The position numbers were made by a program, and so were the translations under genes. DNA of 64,000 nt from RBG-16-66-20 sp035308765 (GTDB taxonomy: Bacteria; Pseudomonadota; Gammaproteobacteria; Burkholderiales; SG8-39): assembly GCA_035308765.1 (NCBI GenBank), contig DATGGA010000029.1, forward strand, positions 54,709-118,708. The letters run 5' to 3'. The notes under the pieces are model-generated. The model made no database searches and had not been told where the DNA came from. It saw only the letters and a program-made list of their open reading frames with translations. Shown here in pieces: positions 10,539 through 19,607 of this stretch (positions are counted from its first letter, which is position 1; each line of letters opens with the position of its first letter).

Positions 10539-10585
10539 ATTCGCTGCGTCCTGCCTGCATCCTGCCTTCACATCCGGGGCAGACC

Positions 10586-10662
10586 TGGTCGGGGTGGAGA
10601 GATTTGAACTCCCGACATCCTGCTCCCAAAGCAGGCGCGCTACCAGGCTGCGCTACACCCCG
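10586..10662 (-). tRNA. tRNA-Pro (TGG)
   Basis: The minus strand gives a 77-nt cloverleaf: acceptor CGGGGTG pairing with CACCCCG, anticodon loop TTTGGGA (anticodon TGG), T loop TTCAAAT and encoded CCA at 10588-10586. It is the promoter-proximal gene of the leftward trio Pro-Arg-His. Confidence 0.96.
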
Positions 10663-10676
10663 AAAATCGGGCGCCA

Positions 10677-10704
10677 ATGATACTCTTTTTTCGGCTTGCG
10701 GCAG
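10677..10704 (-). promoter_or_regulatory. Possible promoter of the tRNA-Pro/Arg/His operon
   Basis: On the minus strand, TATCAT at 10682-10677 could be a -10 element, with a weak -35 (CTGCCG) 16 bases upstream. Downstream comes TGGCGCCCG, a GC-rich discriminator of the kind found at stringently controlled tRNA promoters. tRNA-Pro begins 14 bases after the -10. The -35 match is poor. Confidence 0.35.
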
Positions 10705-10746
10705 AATGGCTTATCTGCTAAAAAGCCTCCTTCATTTTTTCAGCAG

Positions 10747-11181
10747 ATGCCCGGAATGCCATTGGAATTGAAGAAAAACGGTTTCGCGCCCTACGCCCCG
10801 AAAAAGGGCGAGGAGTACATGAACGCGAAGCAGCGCACCCATTTCCGAAAGATCCTCGAAAACCTCAAGTCCGAGCTTTCGCAGGAGATCGACCGCACCG
10901 TGCACACGATGCAGGACGAGGCGACGGTGTTCGCCGACCCGAACGACCGCGCCAGCCAGGAATCCGACATGGCGCTGGAACTGCGCAACCGCGACCGCGA
11001 GCGCAAGCTGATCAAGAAGATCGACGAGACCATCGCCCGCATCGACGCCAACGAGTACGGCTATTGCGAGAGCTGCGGGGTCGAGATCGGGCTGAAGCGC
11101 CTGGAAGCGCGGCCCACCGCTACGCTCTGCATCGATTGCAAGACCCTAGATGAGATGCGCGAGCGGCAGGTGGCCAAGTAA
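10747..11181 (+). CDS. dksA: RNA polymerase-binding transcription factor DksA
   Basis: About 144 residues. It has the DksA coiled-coil arms around an acidic tip (RTVHTMQDEATVFADPNDRASQ; the Asp pair of the tip is present in FADPND) and a C-terminal four-cysteine zinc finger (CESCGVEIGLKRLEA to CIDCK). DksA enters the RNA polymerase secondary channel and, with ppGpp, lowers rRNA/tRNA promoter activity and raises amino-acid gene expression. ATG 10747 matches usual length; ATG 10756 or 10819 are alternatives. The gene is divergent from the tRNA operon. Confidence 0.93.
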   Translation: MPGMPLELKKNGFAPYAPKKGEEYMNAKQRTHFRKILENLKSELSQEIDRTVHTMQDEATVFADPNDRASQESDMALELRNRDRERKLIKKIDETIARIDANEYGYCESCGVEIGLKRLEARPTATLCIDCKTLDEMRERQVAK

Positions 11182-11199
11182 GGCCCGGAAAAAACCTTT

Positions 11200-13305
11200 C
11201 TAGTTCTGCTTCGCGGCCTCGGGGGTCCCGACGGCCTTCATCGACAGGCGCACTCTGCCCTTGTCGTCGGCTTCCAGCACCTTGACCTTCACGATCTGGC
11301 CTTCCTTGAGGTGATCTGAAACGGCGTTGACGCGCTCGTTGCTGATCTGCGAAATGTGCAGCAGGCCGTCGCGGCCCGGCATGAGCTGCACGATGGCGCC
11401 GAAATCCAGCAGGCGCAGCACCGGGCCTTCGTAGACCTTGCCGACTTCTACGTCGGCGGTGAGGTCCTTGATGCGCTTCAGCGCCGCTTCGCCGCCTTCC
11501 GGCGAGACGCAGGCGATAGAAATCATGCCGTCGTCCTCGATCTCGATGGTGGTGCCGGTCTCCTCCTGGATGCCGCGGATCACCACGCCGCCCTTGCCGA
11601 TGACGTCCCGGATCTTGTCCGGGTTGATCTTGATCTTGAGGATGCGCGGCGCGAAGCTGGAGAGTTCGGTGCGCGAGCCGCCCATCGCCTGTTTCATCTG
11701 CGCCAGGATGTGCATGCGAGCTTCGCGCGCCTGGGCCAGCGCCACCTGCATGATGCCCTTGTTGATGGATTCGATCTTCAGGTCCATCTGCAGCGCGGTC
11801 AGGCCTTTTTCGGTGCCTGCCACCTTGAAGTCCATGTCGCCGAGGTGATCTTCGTCGCCGAGGATGTCGGTCAGCACCGCGAAGCGGTTGCCTTCCTTGA
11901 TCAGGCCCATGGCGATGCCCGCCACGTGGTCCTTGATCGGCACGCCGGCATCCATCAGCGCGAGGCTGCCGCCGCAGACCGACGCCATCGAGGAAGAGCC
12001 GTTCGACTCGGTGATTTCGGAAACGATGCGCAGCGAATAGCCGAAGTCGGCGGCCGGCGGCAGCATGCCCACCAGCGAGCGCTTCGCCAGGCGGCCATGG
12101 CCGATTTCGCGGCGCTTGGTGAATCCGTAACGGCCGGTTTCGCCGGTTGCGTACGGAGGCATGTTGTAGTGGAACATGAAGCGCTCGCGGTACTCGCCAG
12201 CCAGCGCGTCGATGATCTGCTCGTCGCGGCCGGTGCCCAGGGTGACGGTGACCAGCGCCTGGGTTTCGCCGCGCGTGAACAGCGCCGATCCATGGGTGCG
12301 CGGCAGCACGCCGGTGCGGATGGTGATCGGACGCACGGTGCGAGTGTCGCGGCCGTCGATGCGCGGCTCGCCGTCCAGGATCTTGTTGCGCACGATCTTC
12401 GACTCGAGCGCAAAGCACAGGTCGTTCACGGTGTTGGCATCGGGTCCGCCTTCGCTGCCTGCGCCGACGGCCTCGTGCACGCGCTTCGAGATCGCCTTGA
12501 GGGCGTCCGAGCGCGCGCTTTTCTGCCGCATGTCGAACGCCTTGCGCAGGTCGCCTTCGATGAGCTCGCCGATCTTCGCGGCCAGCGCTTCGTCCTTCGC
12601 AGGCGCCTTCCAGTCCCAGGATGGCTTGGCGGCCTGCTCGGCCAGTTCCTCGATAGCGGCGATCGCAGCCTGCATCTGCTCGTGGCCGTAGACCACGGCG
12701 CCTAGCATCACGTCTTCCGGCAGTTCGAGCGCTTCCGACTCGACCATCAGCACGCCCTGGCTGGTGCCCGCGACCACCAGGTTCAGCTGCGACTCCTTGA
12801 GCTGCGACAGCGTCGGATTGAGCACGTACTGGCCGTTGACGTAGCCGACGCGCGCCGCGCCGATCGGGCCCGCGAAAGGCACACCCGACAGCGTGAGCGC
12901 CGCCGATACCGCGATCATGGCCGGGATGTCGGCGTCGACTTCCGGATTCAGCGACAGGACCTGCGCCACCACCTGCACTTCGTTGTAGAAGCCGTCCGGG
13001 AACAGCGGCCGGATCGGGCGGTCGATGAGGCGGCTGGTCAGGGTTTCCTTCTCGGTCGGCCGGCCTTCGCGCTTGAAGAAGCCGCCCGGGATCTTGCCCG
13101 CGGCATAGGTCTTCTCGGCGTAGTCCACCGTGAGCGGGAAGAAGCTCTGCCCGGGCTTGGGCGATTTCGAAGCCGTGACCGCGGCGAGGACCACAGTGTC
13201 GTCCACCGTGATGAGTACGGCGCCATGTGCCTGGCGGGCGATTTCCCCGGTCTCCAGCGTGACCTGCTGCGTGCCGAGGGTGAAGGTTTTCTTGATCGGG
13301 TTCAA
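11200..13305 (-). CDS. pnp: Polyribonucleotide nucleotidyltransferase (PNPase)
   Basis: A 701-residue 3'-5' phosphorolytic exoribonuclease and degradosome component. Order: first RNase PH domain, all-alpha linker, second RNase PH domain with ESNGSSSMASVCGGSLALMDAG, KH domain (IRDVIGKGGVVIRGIQEETG) and S1 domain (GKVYEGPVLRLLDFGAIVQLMPGRDGLLH). I chose the TTG at 13305, which starts LNPIKKTF and follows an AGAGGA ribosome site; a longer frame exists but crosses the terminator hairpin. rpsO is upstream, the classic arrangement. Confidence 0.96.
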   Translation of the reverse strand: MNPIKKTFTLGTQQVTLETGEIARQAHGAVLITVDDTVVLAAVTASKSPKPGQSFFPLTVDYAEKTYAAGKIPGGFFKREGRPTEKETLTSRLIDRPIRPLFPDGFYNEVQVVAQVLSLNPEVDADIPAMIAVSAALTLSGVPFAGPIGAARVGYVNGQYVLNPTLSQLKESQLNLVVAGTSQGVLMVESEALELPEDVMLGAVVYGHEQMQAAIAAIEELAEQAAKPSWDWKAPAKDEALAAKIGELIEGDLRKAFDMRQKSARSDALKAISKRVHEAVGAGSEGGPDANTVNDLCFALESKIVRNKILDGEPRIDGRDTRTVRPITIRTGVLPRTHGSALFTRGETQALVTVTLGTGRDEQIIDALAGEYRERFMFHYNMPPYATGETGRYGFTKRREIGHGRLAKRSLVGMLPPAADFGYSLRIVSEITESNGSSSMASVCGGSLALMDAGVPIKDHVAGIAMGLIKEGNRFAVLTDILGDEDHLGDMDFKVAGTEKGLTALQMDLKIESINKGIMQVALAQAREARMHILAQMKQAMGGSRTELSSFAPRILKIKINPDKIRDVIGKGGVVIRGIQEETGTTIEIEDDGMISIACVSPEGGEAALKRIKDLTADVEVGKVYEGPVLRLLDFGAIVQLMPGRDGLLHISQISNERVNAVSDHLKEGQIVKVKVLEADDKGRVRLSMKAVGTPEAAKQN

Positions 13306-13332
13306 AGGGAATCCTCTGTGTTGGGGCGCAAA

Positions 13333-13362
13333 CAAAAAACGCTCACCGTTCGGATGAGCGTT
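13333..13362 (-). terminator. rpsO-pnp intergenic terminator
   Basis: Reading leftward, AACGCTCATCC, loop GAAC, then GGTGAGCGTT form a hairpin of about 10 pairs with one bulged T, followed by a run of six Ts. It lies 40 bases after the rpsO stop and about 30 before pnp. The same position in E. coli holds the partial terminator t1, so readthrough into pnp is expected. Confidence 0.8.
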
Positions 13363-13402
13363 GGTTGCTACGGCATTCGGGAAAAAGCGATGGCTGCGGA
13401 GG

Positions 13403-13672
13403 CTACTTGCGCAGGCCGAGCTGCTCGATCAGCGAGCGGTACTTGTCCGCGTTGCTGCGCTTCAGGTAATCCAGCAGCTTGCGGCGCTGGCTGACCATTT
13501 TCAACAGCCCGCGGCGCGAATGGAAATCCTTGACGTGCGACTTGAAATGCCCGGCCAGGCTGTTGATTCGCTCGGTGAGGAGCGCGATCTGCACTTCCGT
13601 GGACCCGGTATCGTTCCCGGCCCGCTGGTGCTGCTTTACGACTTGCGCTTTCTGCGCAACCTGCAAACTCAT
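13403..13672 (-). CDS. rpsO: 30S ribosomal protein S15
   Basis: An 89-residue protein, the usual S15 length. Diagnostic segments are GSTEVQIALLTERINSLAGH, FHSRRGLLKMVSQRRKLLDYL and the C-terminal YRSLIEQLGLRK. S15 binds the central domain of 16S rRNA early in 30S assembly. It sits between truB and pnp and has its own candidate promoter upstream. Confidence 0.98.
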   Translation of the reverse strand: MSLQVAQKAQVVKQHQRAGNDTGSTEVQIALLTERINSLAGHFKSHVKDFHSRRGLLKMVSQRRKLLDYLKRSNADKYRSLIEQLGLRK

Positions 13673-13710
13673 ACGTTTCTCTCTTGGTTGGCTCTGTGTG
13701 TGAGGCGGGC

Positions 13711-13740
13711 ATTCTAGCGGAAAATCCGGCCAATTTACAA
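13711..13740 (-). promoter_or_regulatory. Candidate sigma-70 promoter of rpsO
   Basis: On the minus strand, TTGTAA (13740-13735), an 18-base spacer and TAGAAT (13716-13711) lie in the truB-rpsO gap, about 38 bases before the rpsO ATG. The -10 matches the consensus at 5 of 6 positions. Confidence 0.55.
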
Positions 13741-13755
13741 GTTTTTCTTGGTATT

Positions 13756-14637
13756 TCAGCCGCTTGCAAGCAGCCGGACGGGGTGCAGACCGCCCTGCGC
13801 GCGCACTTCCCCGACCCCGAGCAGCGCGCCCGCCGCGCCGTAGACGCTTCGCGGCCCTTGGCTTGCCTCCACGGGAACGGCCTGCCCGTTGAGAAACCGC
13901 CGTGCCTGCTCTTCCGCCAGCTCAAGGCGCGGTAGATCGGCCAGCAAGCTGTCCGCCGGCAGCAACCAGCCCCGCCGGGCGTCGTCGCCCAGCGCCTGCA
14001 GGTCTTCCAGCGTCACCGCGCGGTCCAGCCTGAAACCTGCGACCGCCGTTCTGCGCAGCGCCTCAAGGTGGGCGACGGTGCCCAGTTCGGCTCCGAGATC
14101 CACCGCGAGCTGGCGGATGTAGGTTCCTTTGCTGCATTTCACTCGCAGGTGTAGCCTGTCCTGCGCGAACTCGAGCAGCTCGAGCTCGTGCACGGTGATG
14201 CTTCGCGCGCTACGCTCAACCGATCGCCCGGCGCGCGCCAGCGCATACAGCGGTCGCCCTTCATGCTTGAGCGCCGAATACATCGGCGGTACCTGTTCGA
14301 TCGCGCCCCGGAAGCGCTCCAGGGCACGTGCGACCGCAGCCGCGTCCACTGCGGCCGGGCGCCGCTCCAGCACCTGACCTTCGGCGTCGCCCGTATCCGT
14401 GAGCACGCCCAGCCGTACCTGCGCCCGGTACTCTTTGATGGAATCGAGCCCGAACTGAGCGAATTTGGTGGCTTCGCCGAACAGCAGCGGCAGCAGGCCC
14501 GAAGCCATGGGGTCGAGCGTACCTGCGTGGCCCGCCTTTTCGGCTTCCAGCAGGCGCTTCACCGCCTGCAGCACGGCGCTGGAGCTCGGCCCAACCGGCT
14601 TGTCCAGCAGCAACACCCCGTCCAGCTTGCGCAGCAT
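13756..14637 (-). CDS. truB: tRNA pseudouridine(55) synthase
   Basis: A 293-residue TruB. It isomerises U55 in the T loop of tRNAs. The catalytic motif GHAGTLDPMASG includes the essential Asp; LDGVLLLDKPVGPSS is the family N-terminus, CSKGTYIRQLAVDLG a later conserved motif, and the C-terminal part forms a PUA-like domain. It lies 12 bases downstream of rbfA on the same strand. Confidence 0.96.
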   Translation of the reverse strand: MLRKLDGVLLLDKPVGPSSSAVLQAVKRLLEAEKAGHAGTLDPMASGLLPLLFGEATKFAQFGLDSIKEYRAQVRLGVLTDTGDAEGQVLERRPAAVDAAAVARALERFRGAIEQVPPMYSALKHEGRPLYALARAGRSVERSARSITVHELELLEFAQDRLHLRVKCSKGTYIRQLAVDLGAELGTVAHLEALRRTAVAGFRLDRAVTLEDLQALGDDARRGWLLPADSLLADLPRLELAEEQARRFLNGQAVPVEASQGPRSVYGAAGALLGVGEVRAQGGLHPVRLLASG

Positions 14638-14649
14638 CAGCCGCAGTTC

Positions 14650-14997
14650 CTATCGCTTCGGCGGAACGACGCTGTTGATCAATTGCGACAGGCGGTCGCC
14701 CCTCTCCACCGACTCGTCGTAGACAAAGCGCAGTTCGGGCGTGGTGTACATCTTCATACGGTGCGCAAGCAGGGAGCGCAGGAAACCCGAGGCGCGCTGC
14801 AGGGCCTTGGCGGTTCCGACCAGCTTTTCCTTCTCCAGAATAGTGAAGAAAACCTTGGCGTGCGACAGGTCGGGAGAAACGTCGACCGAGGTCAGCGTCA
14901 CCATGCCGACGCGGGGATCGCGCACTTCGCGGCGCAACAGCTCGGAGAGTTCCCTCTGGATCAGGTCGGCCACCTTTTGCGGCCGTCCCCGGCTCAC
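14650..14997 (-). CDS. rbfA: 30S ribosome-binding factor RbfA
   Basis: A 115-residue cold-shock ribosome maturation factor with a KH-like fold. Family motifs are RPQKVADLIQRELSELLRREVRDPR and VTLTSVDVSPDLSHAKVFFT. It acts late in 30S maturation and cold adaptation. I chose the GTG at 14997 (VSRGRPQKV); the frame extends further upstream into infB, but those residues have no family match. It lies between infB and truB. Confidence 0.93.
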   Translation of the reverse strand: MSRGRPQKVADLIQRELSELLRREVRDPRVGMVTLTSVDVSPDLSHAKVFFTILEKEKLVGTAKALQRASGFLRSLLAHRMKMYTTPELRFVYDESVERGDRLSQLINSVVPPKR

Positions 14998-15016
14998 GGC
15001 AACAACCGCCTTCGGC

Positions 15017-17548
15017 TCACAGGGTCCTGGCGACCTCGAGGACTTCAAACACCTCGAACTGGTCGCCTTCCTTTAGCTCCTGGAAGGTCTTGAGCGACAT
15101 GCCGCACTCGAACCCCGCCTTGACCTCGCGCACGTCGTCCTTGAAGCGCTTGAGCGAATCGATTTCGCCGGTATGGATCACCACGCTGTCGCGCAACACC
15201 CGGACCTGCGCGCCGCGCTTGACCAGCCCTTCCTGCACGTAGCAGCCGGCCACGGTGCCGATCTTGGAAATGCGGAATACCTGGCGCACCTCGACCAGGC
15301 CGATGACGCTCTCTTTCCGCTCGGGCGCGAGCATGCCGGAGAGCGCCGCCTTCACCTCCTCGACGGCGTCGTAGATGACGTTGTAGTAGCGCACGTCGAC
15401 GCCCGACGATTCGATCAGCTTGCGCGCGGTAGCGTCGGCGCGCGCGTTGAAACCGATGATTACCGCGCCCGAAGCGAGCGCCAGGTTGACATCCGACTCG
15501 GTGATCCCGCCCACGCCCGAGTGCACCACGCCGACCTTGACCTCCTCGTTCGACAAGCGCGTGAGCGCATGCGCCAGCGCTTCCTGCGAACCCTGCACGT
15601 CGGCCTTGATCAGCAGCGCGAGCGTCTTCTTCCCGCTCGTGCCCATCTCGCTGAACATGTTCTCCAGATTAGAGGCACGCTGTTTGGAGAGCTTTACCTC
15701 GCGGTACTTGCCCTGGCGGAACAGGGCGACTTCGCGCGCCTTCTTCTCGTCGGCCAGCACGACCATTTCCTCGCCAGCCCGCGGAACATCGGACAGGCCC
15801 TGGATCTCCACCGGAATCGATGGCCCGGCGCTCTGCACCGGCTTGCCGTTCTCGTCCAGCATCGCGCGCACGCGCCCGTAAACCGCGCCCACCACGACCA
15901 CGTCGCCGCGCTTCAGCGTGCCGGATTGCACGAGCAGCGTCGCGACCGGGCCGCGGCCCTTGTCCAGGCGGGCTTCGATCACCACGCCCTTGGCCGGTGC
16001 GTCGATCTGCGCCTTGAGTTCCAGCACCTCGGCCTGGAGCAGGATCTGCTCCAGCAGCGCGTCTACGCCCTGACCGGTCTTCGCCGACACCGGCACCACA
16101 GGCGACTCGCCGCCCAGGTCCTCCGGCACGACGCCATGCGCGAGCAGGTCCTGCCTGACTTTTTCGGGATTGGCTTCGTGTTTGTCGATCTTGTTGATGG
16201 CGACCACCAGCGGCACTTCAGCCGCCTTGGCATGGGCAATCGCTTCGATGGTCTGCGGCATCGCGCCGTCGTCGGCGGCGACCACCAGCACGACAATGTC
16301 GGTCACCTTGGCGCCGCGCGCGCGCATCGCCGTGAAGGCCTCGTGGCCAGGCGTATCGAGGAAGGTGATGACGCCCCTGGGCGTCTCCACGTGGTAGGCG
16401 CCTATGTGCTGGGTAATACCGCCTGCCTCGCCGGCGGCGACTTTGGTGGTACGGATGTAGTCGAGCAGCGAGGTCTTGCCGTGGTCGACGTGGCCCATCA
16501 CGGTGACGACCGGAGGCCGAGTAACCGCGACCGCAGCCGAAACGCCCGCGTCATCGACGAGGAACGCTTCCGGGTCCTCCAGCTTGGCCGCCCTCGCGGT
16601 ATGGCCCATTTCCTGGACCACGATCATCGCGGTTTCCTGGTCGAGAACCTGGTTGATCGTCGCCATCGAGCCGAGCTTCATCAGAACCTTGATGACCTCG
16701 ACGGCCTTGACCGACATGCGGTGCGCGAGCTCGCCTACCGTGATGGTTTCCGGCACCGCGATATCGCGGATCACCGGCTCGGCGGGCTGCGCAAACGCGG
16801 GTTCTCCGGCGGCAGGGCCCGCGCCCCTTTGCCGCCCGCCACCCCTGCCGTGCCAGCCCGCGACACCGCCGCCCATGTCGCCGCGGGTCTTGATGGTCCG
16901 CCGACGGACCGAATCGTCGCGCAGGATCGTGGTCTGCTTTACTTTCTTCGCCTTCTTGTCGGTCTTGGGCTCGCCTGCCTTGGGCGCGTGCAGCGTGCCG
17001 TCGGTCGGCGCAGCAGCAGCGGCACCAGCAGGCGCCGCGCGCTCGGTCTGCTTCTGCTCCGCCTCGCGCCGCTCCCGGTCCTGCTTCTCGCGCAGCTCGT
17101 TGGCCTGGATTTCCGAAAGCTGCCGCTGGCGCTTCTGCTCCTCCTCGCGCAGCTGCAGTTCCTTCGGATCCGGCCCGGCCGGCACCGGCGTCGGCGGCGC
17201 GGGCGGCGGCGCAGTCTCGGCCGCGGTAGCCGCAGCCTGGAGTTCGGAGGGATCACGCTTGACGAAGACGCGCTTCTTGCGCACCTCGACCTGGATGGTG
17301 CGCGCCTTGCCCGTGGAATCGGATTTCTTGATCTCGCTGGTCTGCTTGCGCGTCAGCGTGATCTTGTTTTTCGGCTCGATCGAGCCGTGCGACTTGCGCA
17401 GATACTCGAGCAGCCTCGCCTTGTCCTGTTCGCTCAGCGAATCCTCCGCCACGCGCTTCTCGACACCCGCAGCGCGCAACTGCTCGATGAGCACCGAAGG
17501 CGGTACCTTCAGCTCGCTCGCAAACTGGGCGACGCTGGTCTGTGCCAC
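15017..17548 (-). CDS. infB: Translation initiation factor IF-2
   Basis: An 843-residue GTPase that brings initiator tRNA to the 30S subunit. It has an N-terminal IF2-N domain (MAQTSVAQFASELKVPPSVL), a charged linker rich in Lys, Glu and Arg (about residues 55-225), a second IF2-N module (TITVGELAHRMSVKAVEVIKVLM), then the G domain with GHVDHGKTS, DTPGHEAFT and NKID, and the C-terminal beta-barrel domains. Start follows the nusA stop by one base. Confidence 0.97.
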   Translation of the reverse strand: MAQTSVAQFASELKVPPSVLIEQLRAAGVEKRVAEDSLSEQDKARLLEYLRKSHGSIEPKNKITLTRKQTSEIKKSDSTGKARTIQVEVRKKRVFVKRDPSELQAAATAAETAPPPAPPTPVPAGPDPKELQLREEEQKRQRQLSEIQANELREKQDRERREAEQKQTERAAPAGAAAAAPTDGTLHAPKAGEPKTDKKAKKVKQTTILRDDSVRRRTIKTRGDMGGGVAGWHGRGGGRQRGAGPAAGEPAFAQPAEPVIRDIAVPETITVGELAHRMSVKAVEVIKVLMKLGSMATINQVLDQETAMIVVQEMGHTARAAKLEDPEAFLVDDAGVSAAVAVTRPPVVTVMGHVDHGKTSLLDYIRTTKVAAGEAGGITQHIGAYHVETPRGVITFLDTPGHEAFTAMRARGAKVTDIVVLVVAADDGAMPQTIEAIAHAKAAEVPLVVAINKIDKHEANPEKVRQDLLAHGVVPEDLGGESPVVPVSAKTGQGVDALLEQILLQAEVLELKAQIDAPAKGVVIEARLDKGRGPVATLLVQSGTLKRGDVVVVGAVYGRVRAMLDENGKPVQSAGPSIPVEIQGLSDVPRAGEEMVVLADEKKAREVALFRQGKYREVKLSKQRASNLENMFSEMGTSGKKTLALLIKADVQGSQEALAHALTRLSNEEVKVGVVHSGVGGITESDVNLALASGAVIIGFNARADATARKLIESSGVDVRYYNVIYDAVEEVKAALSGMLAPERKESVIGLVEVRQVFRISKIGTVAGCYVQEGLVKRGAQVRVLRDSVVIHTGEIDSLKRFKDDVREVKAGFECGMSLKTFQELKEGDQFEVFEVLEVARTL

Positions 17549-17549
17549 G

Positions 17550-19097
17550 CTATTGCGCCCCTTTCGACTGGCCGGCGGGCGTGGGCGCGGCAGCCGCCGC
17601 GGTGCCTGCGGTTCCTGCCTCGTCGGCGAACCAGTGCGCCCGTGCCGCCATGATCAGGCTCTTGGCGCGCTCATCGTCCATACCGGTCATCTCGGAGAGC
17701 TCATCCACCGCGAGATCCGCGAGGTCGTCGCGCGTCTTGACGCCATGCGCCGCGAGCTTGGCCGCGAGCTGGTTGTCCATGCCTTCCAGCTGCAGCATGT
17801 CCTGCTGCACGCCGTCGATGCTTTCCTCGCTCGCGATCGCCTGCACCAGCAGCGCGTTGCGCGCGCGGCTGCGCAGCTCGTTGACCGTGTTCTCGTCGAA
17901 GGCGTCGATCTCCATCATTTCATTGATGGGCACGTAGGCCACTTCCTCCAGCGTGGAGAAGCCTTCCTGGATCAGGATGTCGGCCACTTCCTCGTCGACG
18001 TCGAGCCGCGCCATGAACAGAGATTTGACCCGGGTGCCTTCCTCCTCCTGCTTCTTGGTGGACTCTTCCTGGGTCATCAGGTTGATGGTCCAGCCGGTGA
18101 GTTCGGATGCGAGCCGCACGTTCTGGCCGCTGCGGCCGATGGCGATGGCGAGGTTCTCCTCGTCCACCACCACGTCCATCGCGTGCTTTTCCTCGTCCAC
18201 CAGGATCGAGCTCACTTCGGCGGGCGCAAGCGCGCCGATGACGAAGGTCGCCGGGTCCGCCGACCATAGGACGATGTCCACGCGCTCGCCGGCCAGTTCC
18301 TGGGTCACGGCCTGCACGCGCGAGCCGCGCATGCCGACGCAGGTGCCGATCGGGTCGATGCGGCGGTCGTTGGTATGCACCGCGATCTTGGCGCGCACGC
18401 CGGGATCACGCGCCGCGGATTTGATCTCGAGCAGCTTTTCCTCGATTTCCGGCACTTCCAGCTCGAACAGCTTCATGATGAACTGCGGCGCGGTGCGCGA
18501 CAGGATCAGCTGCGGCCCGCGGGCGCCGCGGTCGATTTTCGCCACCCAGGCGCGCACCCGGTCGCCGACGCGAAGGTTTTCCTTCGGGATCATGTATTCG
18601 CGCGGCAATTGCGCTTCCAGGCGGCCGGATTCGACGATCGCGCTGCCGCGCTCCATGCGCTTGACGGTGCCCGTCACCAGCTCGTCGCCGCGCGACAGGA
18701 AATCGTTCAGGATCTGCTCGCGCTCGGCGTCCCGGATGCGCTGCAGGATCACCTGCTTGGCGGTCTGCGCGCCGATGCGGCCGAAGGGGACGTTCTCGAT
18801 CGGCTCCTCGATCACGTCATCCAGCTTGGCATCGGGCTTGCGGTCCTGGGCTTCCTCGACCGAGAGCATCTGCGCGTTGATCCAGTCCGGCGCGTCGTCC
18901 GGCAGCACGCGCCAGCGGCGGAACGCCTGGTAATCGCCGGTATCGCGGTTGATGGCGACCCGGACATCGACGTCCTCGGTAAAGCGTTTCTTGGTGGCCG
19001 AGGCGAGCGCGAGCTCGAGCGCGCCGAACACCACGTCCCGGTTCACGTTCTTTTCGCGCGCCAGCGCGTCGACCAGCAGCAGAATTTCCCGGCTCAT
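17550..19097 (-). CDS. nusA: Transcription termination/antitermination factor NusA
   Basis: A 515-residue NusA of the long proteobacterial type: N-terminal RNAP-binding domain (MSREILLLVDALAREKNV), S1 domain (VTGTVKRMERGSAIVESGRLEAQLP split region), two KH domains (DPIGTCVGMRGSRVQAV; IAIGRSGQNVRLASELTGW) and two C-terminal acidic repeats that bind RNAP alpha in E. coli. It modulates pausing, termination and antitermination. It overlaps rimP by 4 bases (ATGA), so the two are translationally coupled. Confidence 0.97.
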   Translation of the reverse strand: MSREILLLVDALAREKNVNRDVVFGALELALASATKKRFTEDVDVRVAINRDTGDYQAFRRWRVLPDDAPDWINAQMLSVEEAQDRKPDAKLDDVIEEPIENVPFGRIGAQTAKQVILQRIRDAEREQILNDFLSRGDELVTGTVKRMERGSAIVESGRLEAQLPREYMIPKENLRVGDRVRAWVAKIDRGARGPQLILSRTAPQFIMKLFELEVPEIEEKLLEIKSAARDPGVRAKIAVHTNDRRIDPIGTCVGMRGSRVQAVTQELAGERVDIVLWSADPATFVIGALAPAEVSSILVDEEKHAMDVVVDEENLAIAIGRSGQNVRLASELTGWTINLMTQEESTKKQEEEGTRVKSLFMARLDVDEEVADILIQEGFSTLEEVAYVPINEMMEIDAFDENTVNELRSRARNALLVQAIASEESIDGVQQDMLQLEGMDNQLAAKLAAHGVKTRDDLADLAVDELSEMTGMDDERAKSLIMAARAHWFADEAGTAGTAAAAAPTPAGQSKGAQ

Positions 19098-19543
19098 TTC
19101 TTTCCCTTCCCTTGCAGGTCCGGCACCAGCCGGGCCCGGTCAATTTCGTCCAGTCTCAACGCCACGTCGCGGCCTTCCACCTCGACCGTGGCCACCCCGC
19201 CCGCTTCGCCGCGCAACAGCCCGGTGAAGCGCTTGCGGCCGCTCTCGTCCCGCGTCCGCATCTTCACGTCCACTTTGCTACCGGCGAAACGCGTGAAATC
19301 GGCCGGCTTGCACAGCGGCCGGTCCAGCCCCGGCGACGACACCTCCAGCCGGTCGTAGTCGATGCCCTCGACCTCGAATACCCGGGCCAGATGCCGGCTT
19401 ACGTCGGCGCAATGGTCCACCGTGATGCCGCCAGGCCTGTCGATGAAGATGGACAGATGCCTACCCCCGCCGGATGCCCGCGCATCCACCAGTTCGAACC
19501 CCATGCCCGCCAGGGTCAGCTTCACCACATCCGCCATCGCCAT
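19094..19543 (-). CDS. rimP: Ribosome maturation factor RimP
   Basis: A 149-residue protein needed for 30S maturation. Family markers are the N-terminal GFELVDARASGGGRHLSIFID, CADVSRHLARVFEVEGID and LEVSSPGLDRPL. I chose ATG 19543 (MAMADVV); ATG 19537 is equally possible. The open frame upstream runs through a hairpin and is unlikely to be coding. First gene of the rimP-nusA-infB-rbfA-truB run. Confidence 0.92.
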   Translation of the reverse strand: MAMADVVKLTLAGMGFELVDARASGGGRHLSIFIDRPGGITVDHCADVSRHLARVFEVEGIDYDRLEVSSPGLDRPLCKPADFTRFAGSKVDVKMRTRDESGRKRFTGLLRGEAGGVATVEVEGRDVALRLDEIDRARLVPDLQGKGKK

Positions 19544-19565
19544 AGCGCTTTTCCAGCCGTGCAAA

Positions 19566-19589
19566 CAAAAAATGGGCCGAGGCCCATTT
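19566..19589 (-). terminator. Hairpin with T-run between rluB and rimP: rluB terminator or rimP-nusA leader attenuator
   Basis: Reading leftward, AAATGGGCC, a 2-base loop TC and GGCCCATTT form a perfect 9-bp inverted repeat ending in a run of six Ts. It ends about 23 bases before the rimP start. It could simply end rluB transcripts. A candidate promoter lies just upstream, however, so it may also sit in the leader of the nusA operon. Confidence 0.7.
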
Positions 19590-19607
19590 GCATCTGAAAC
19601 GACTTGA

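Noticed and set aside
11182..11199. Terminator for dksA or pnp in the 18-base gap
   Set aside because: No stable hairpin with a T run on either strand.
15173..17653. Long open frame opposite infB
   Set aside because: No domain or family features; infB on the other strand is unambiguous.
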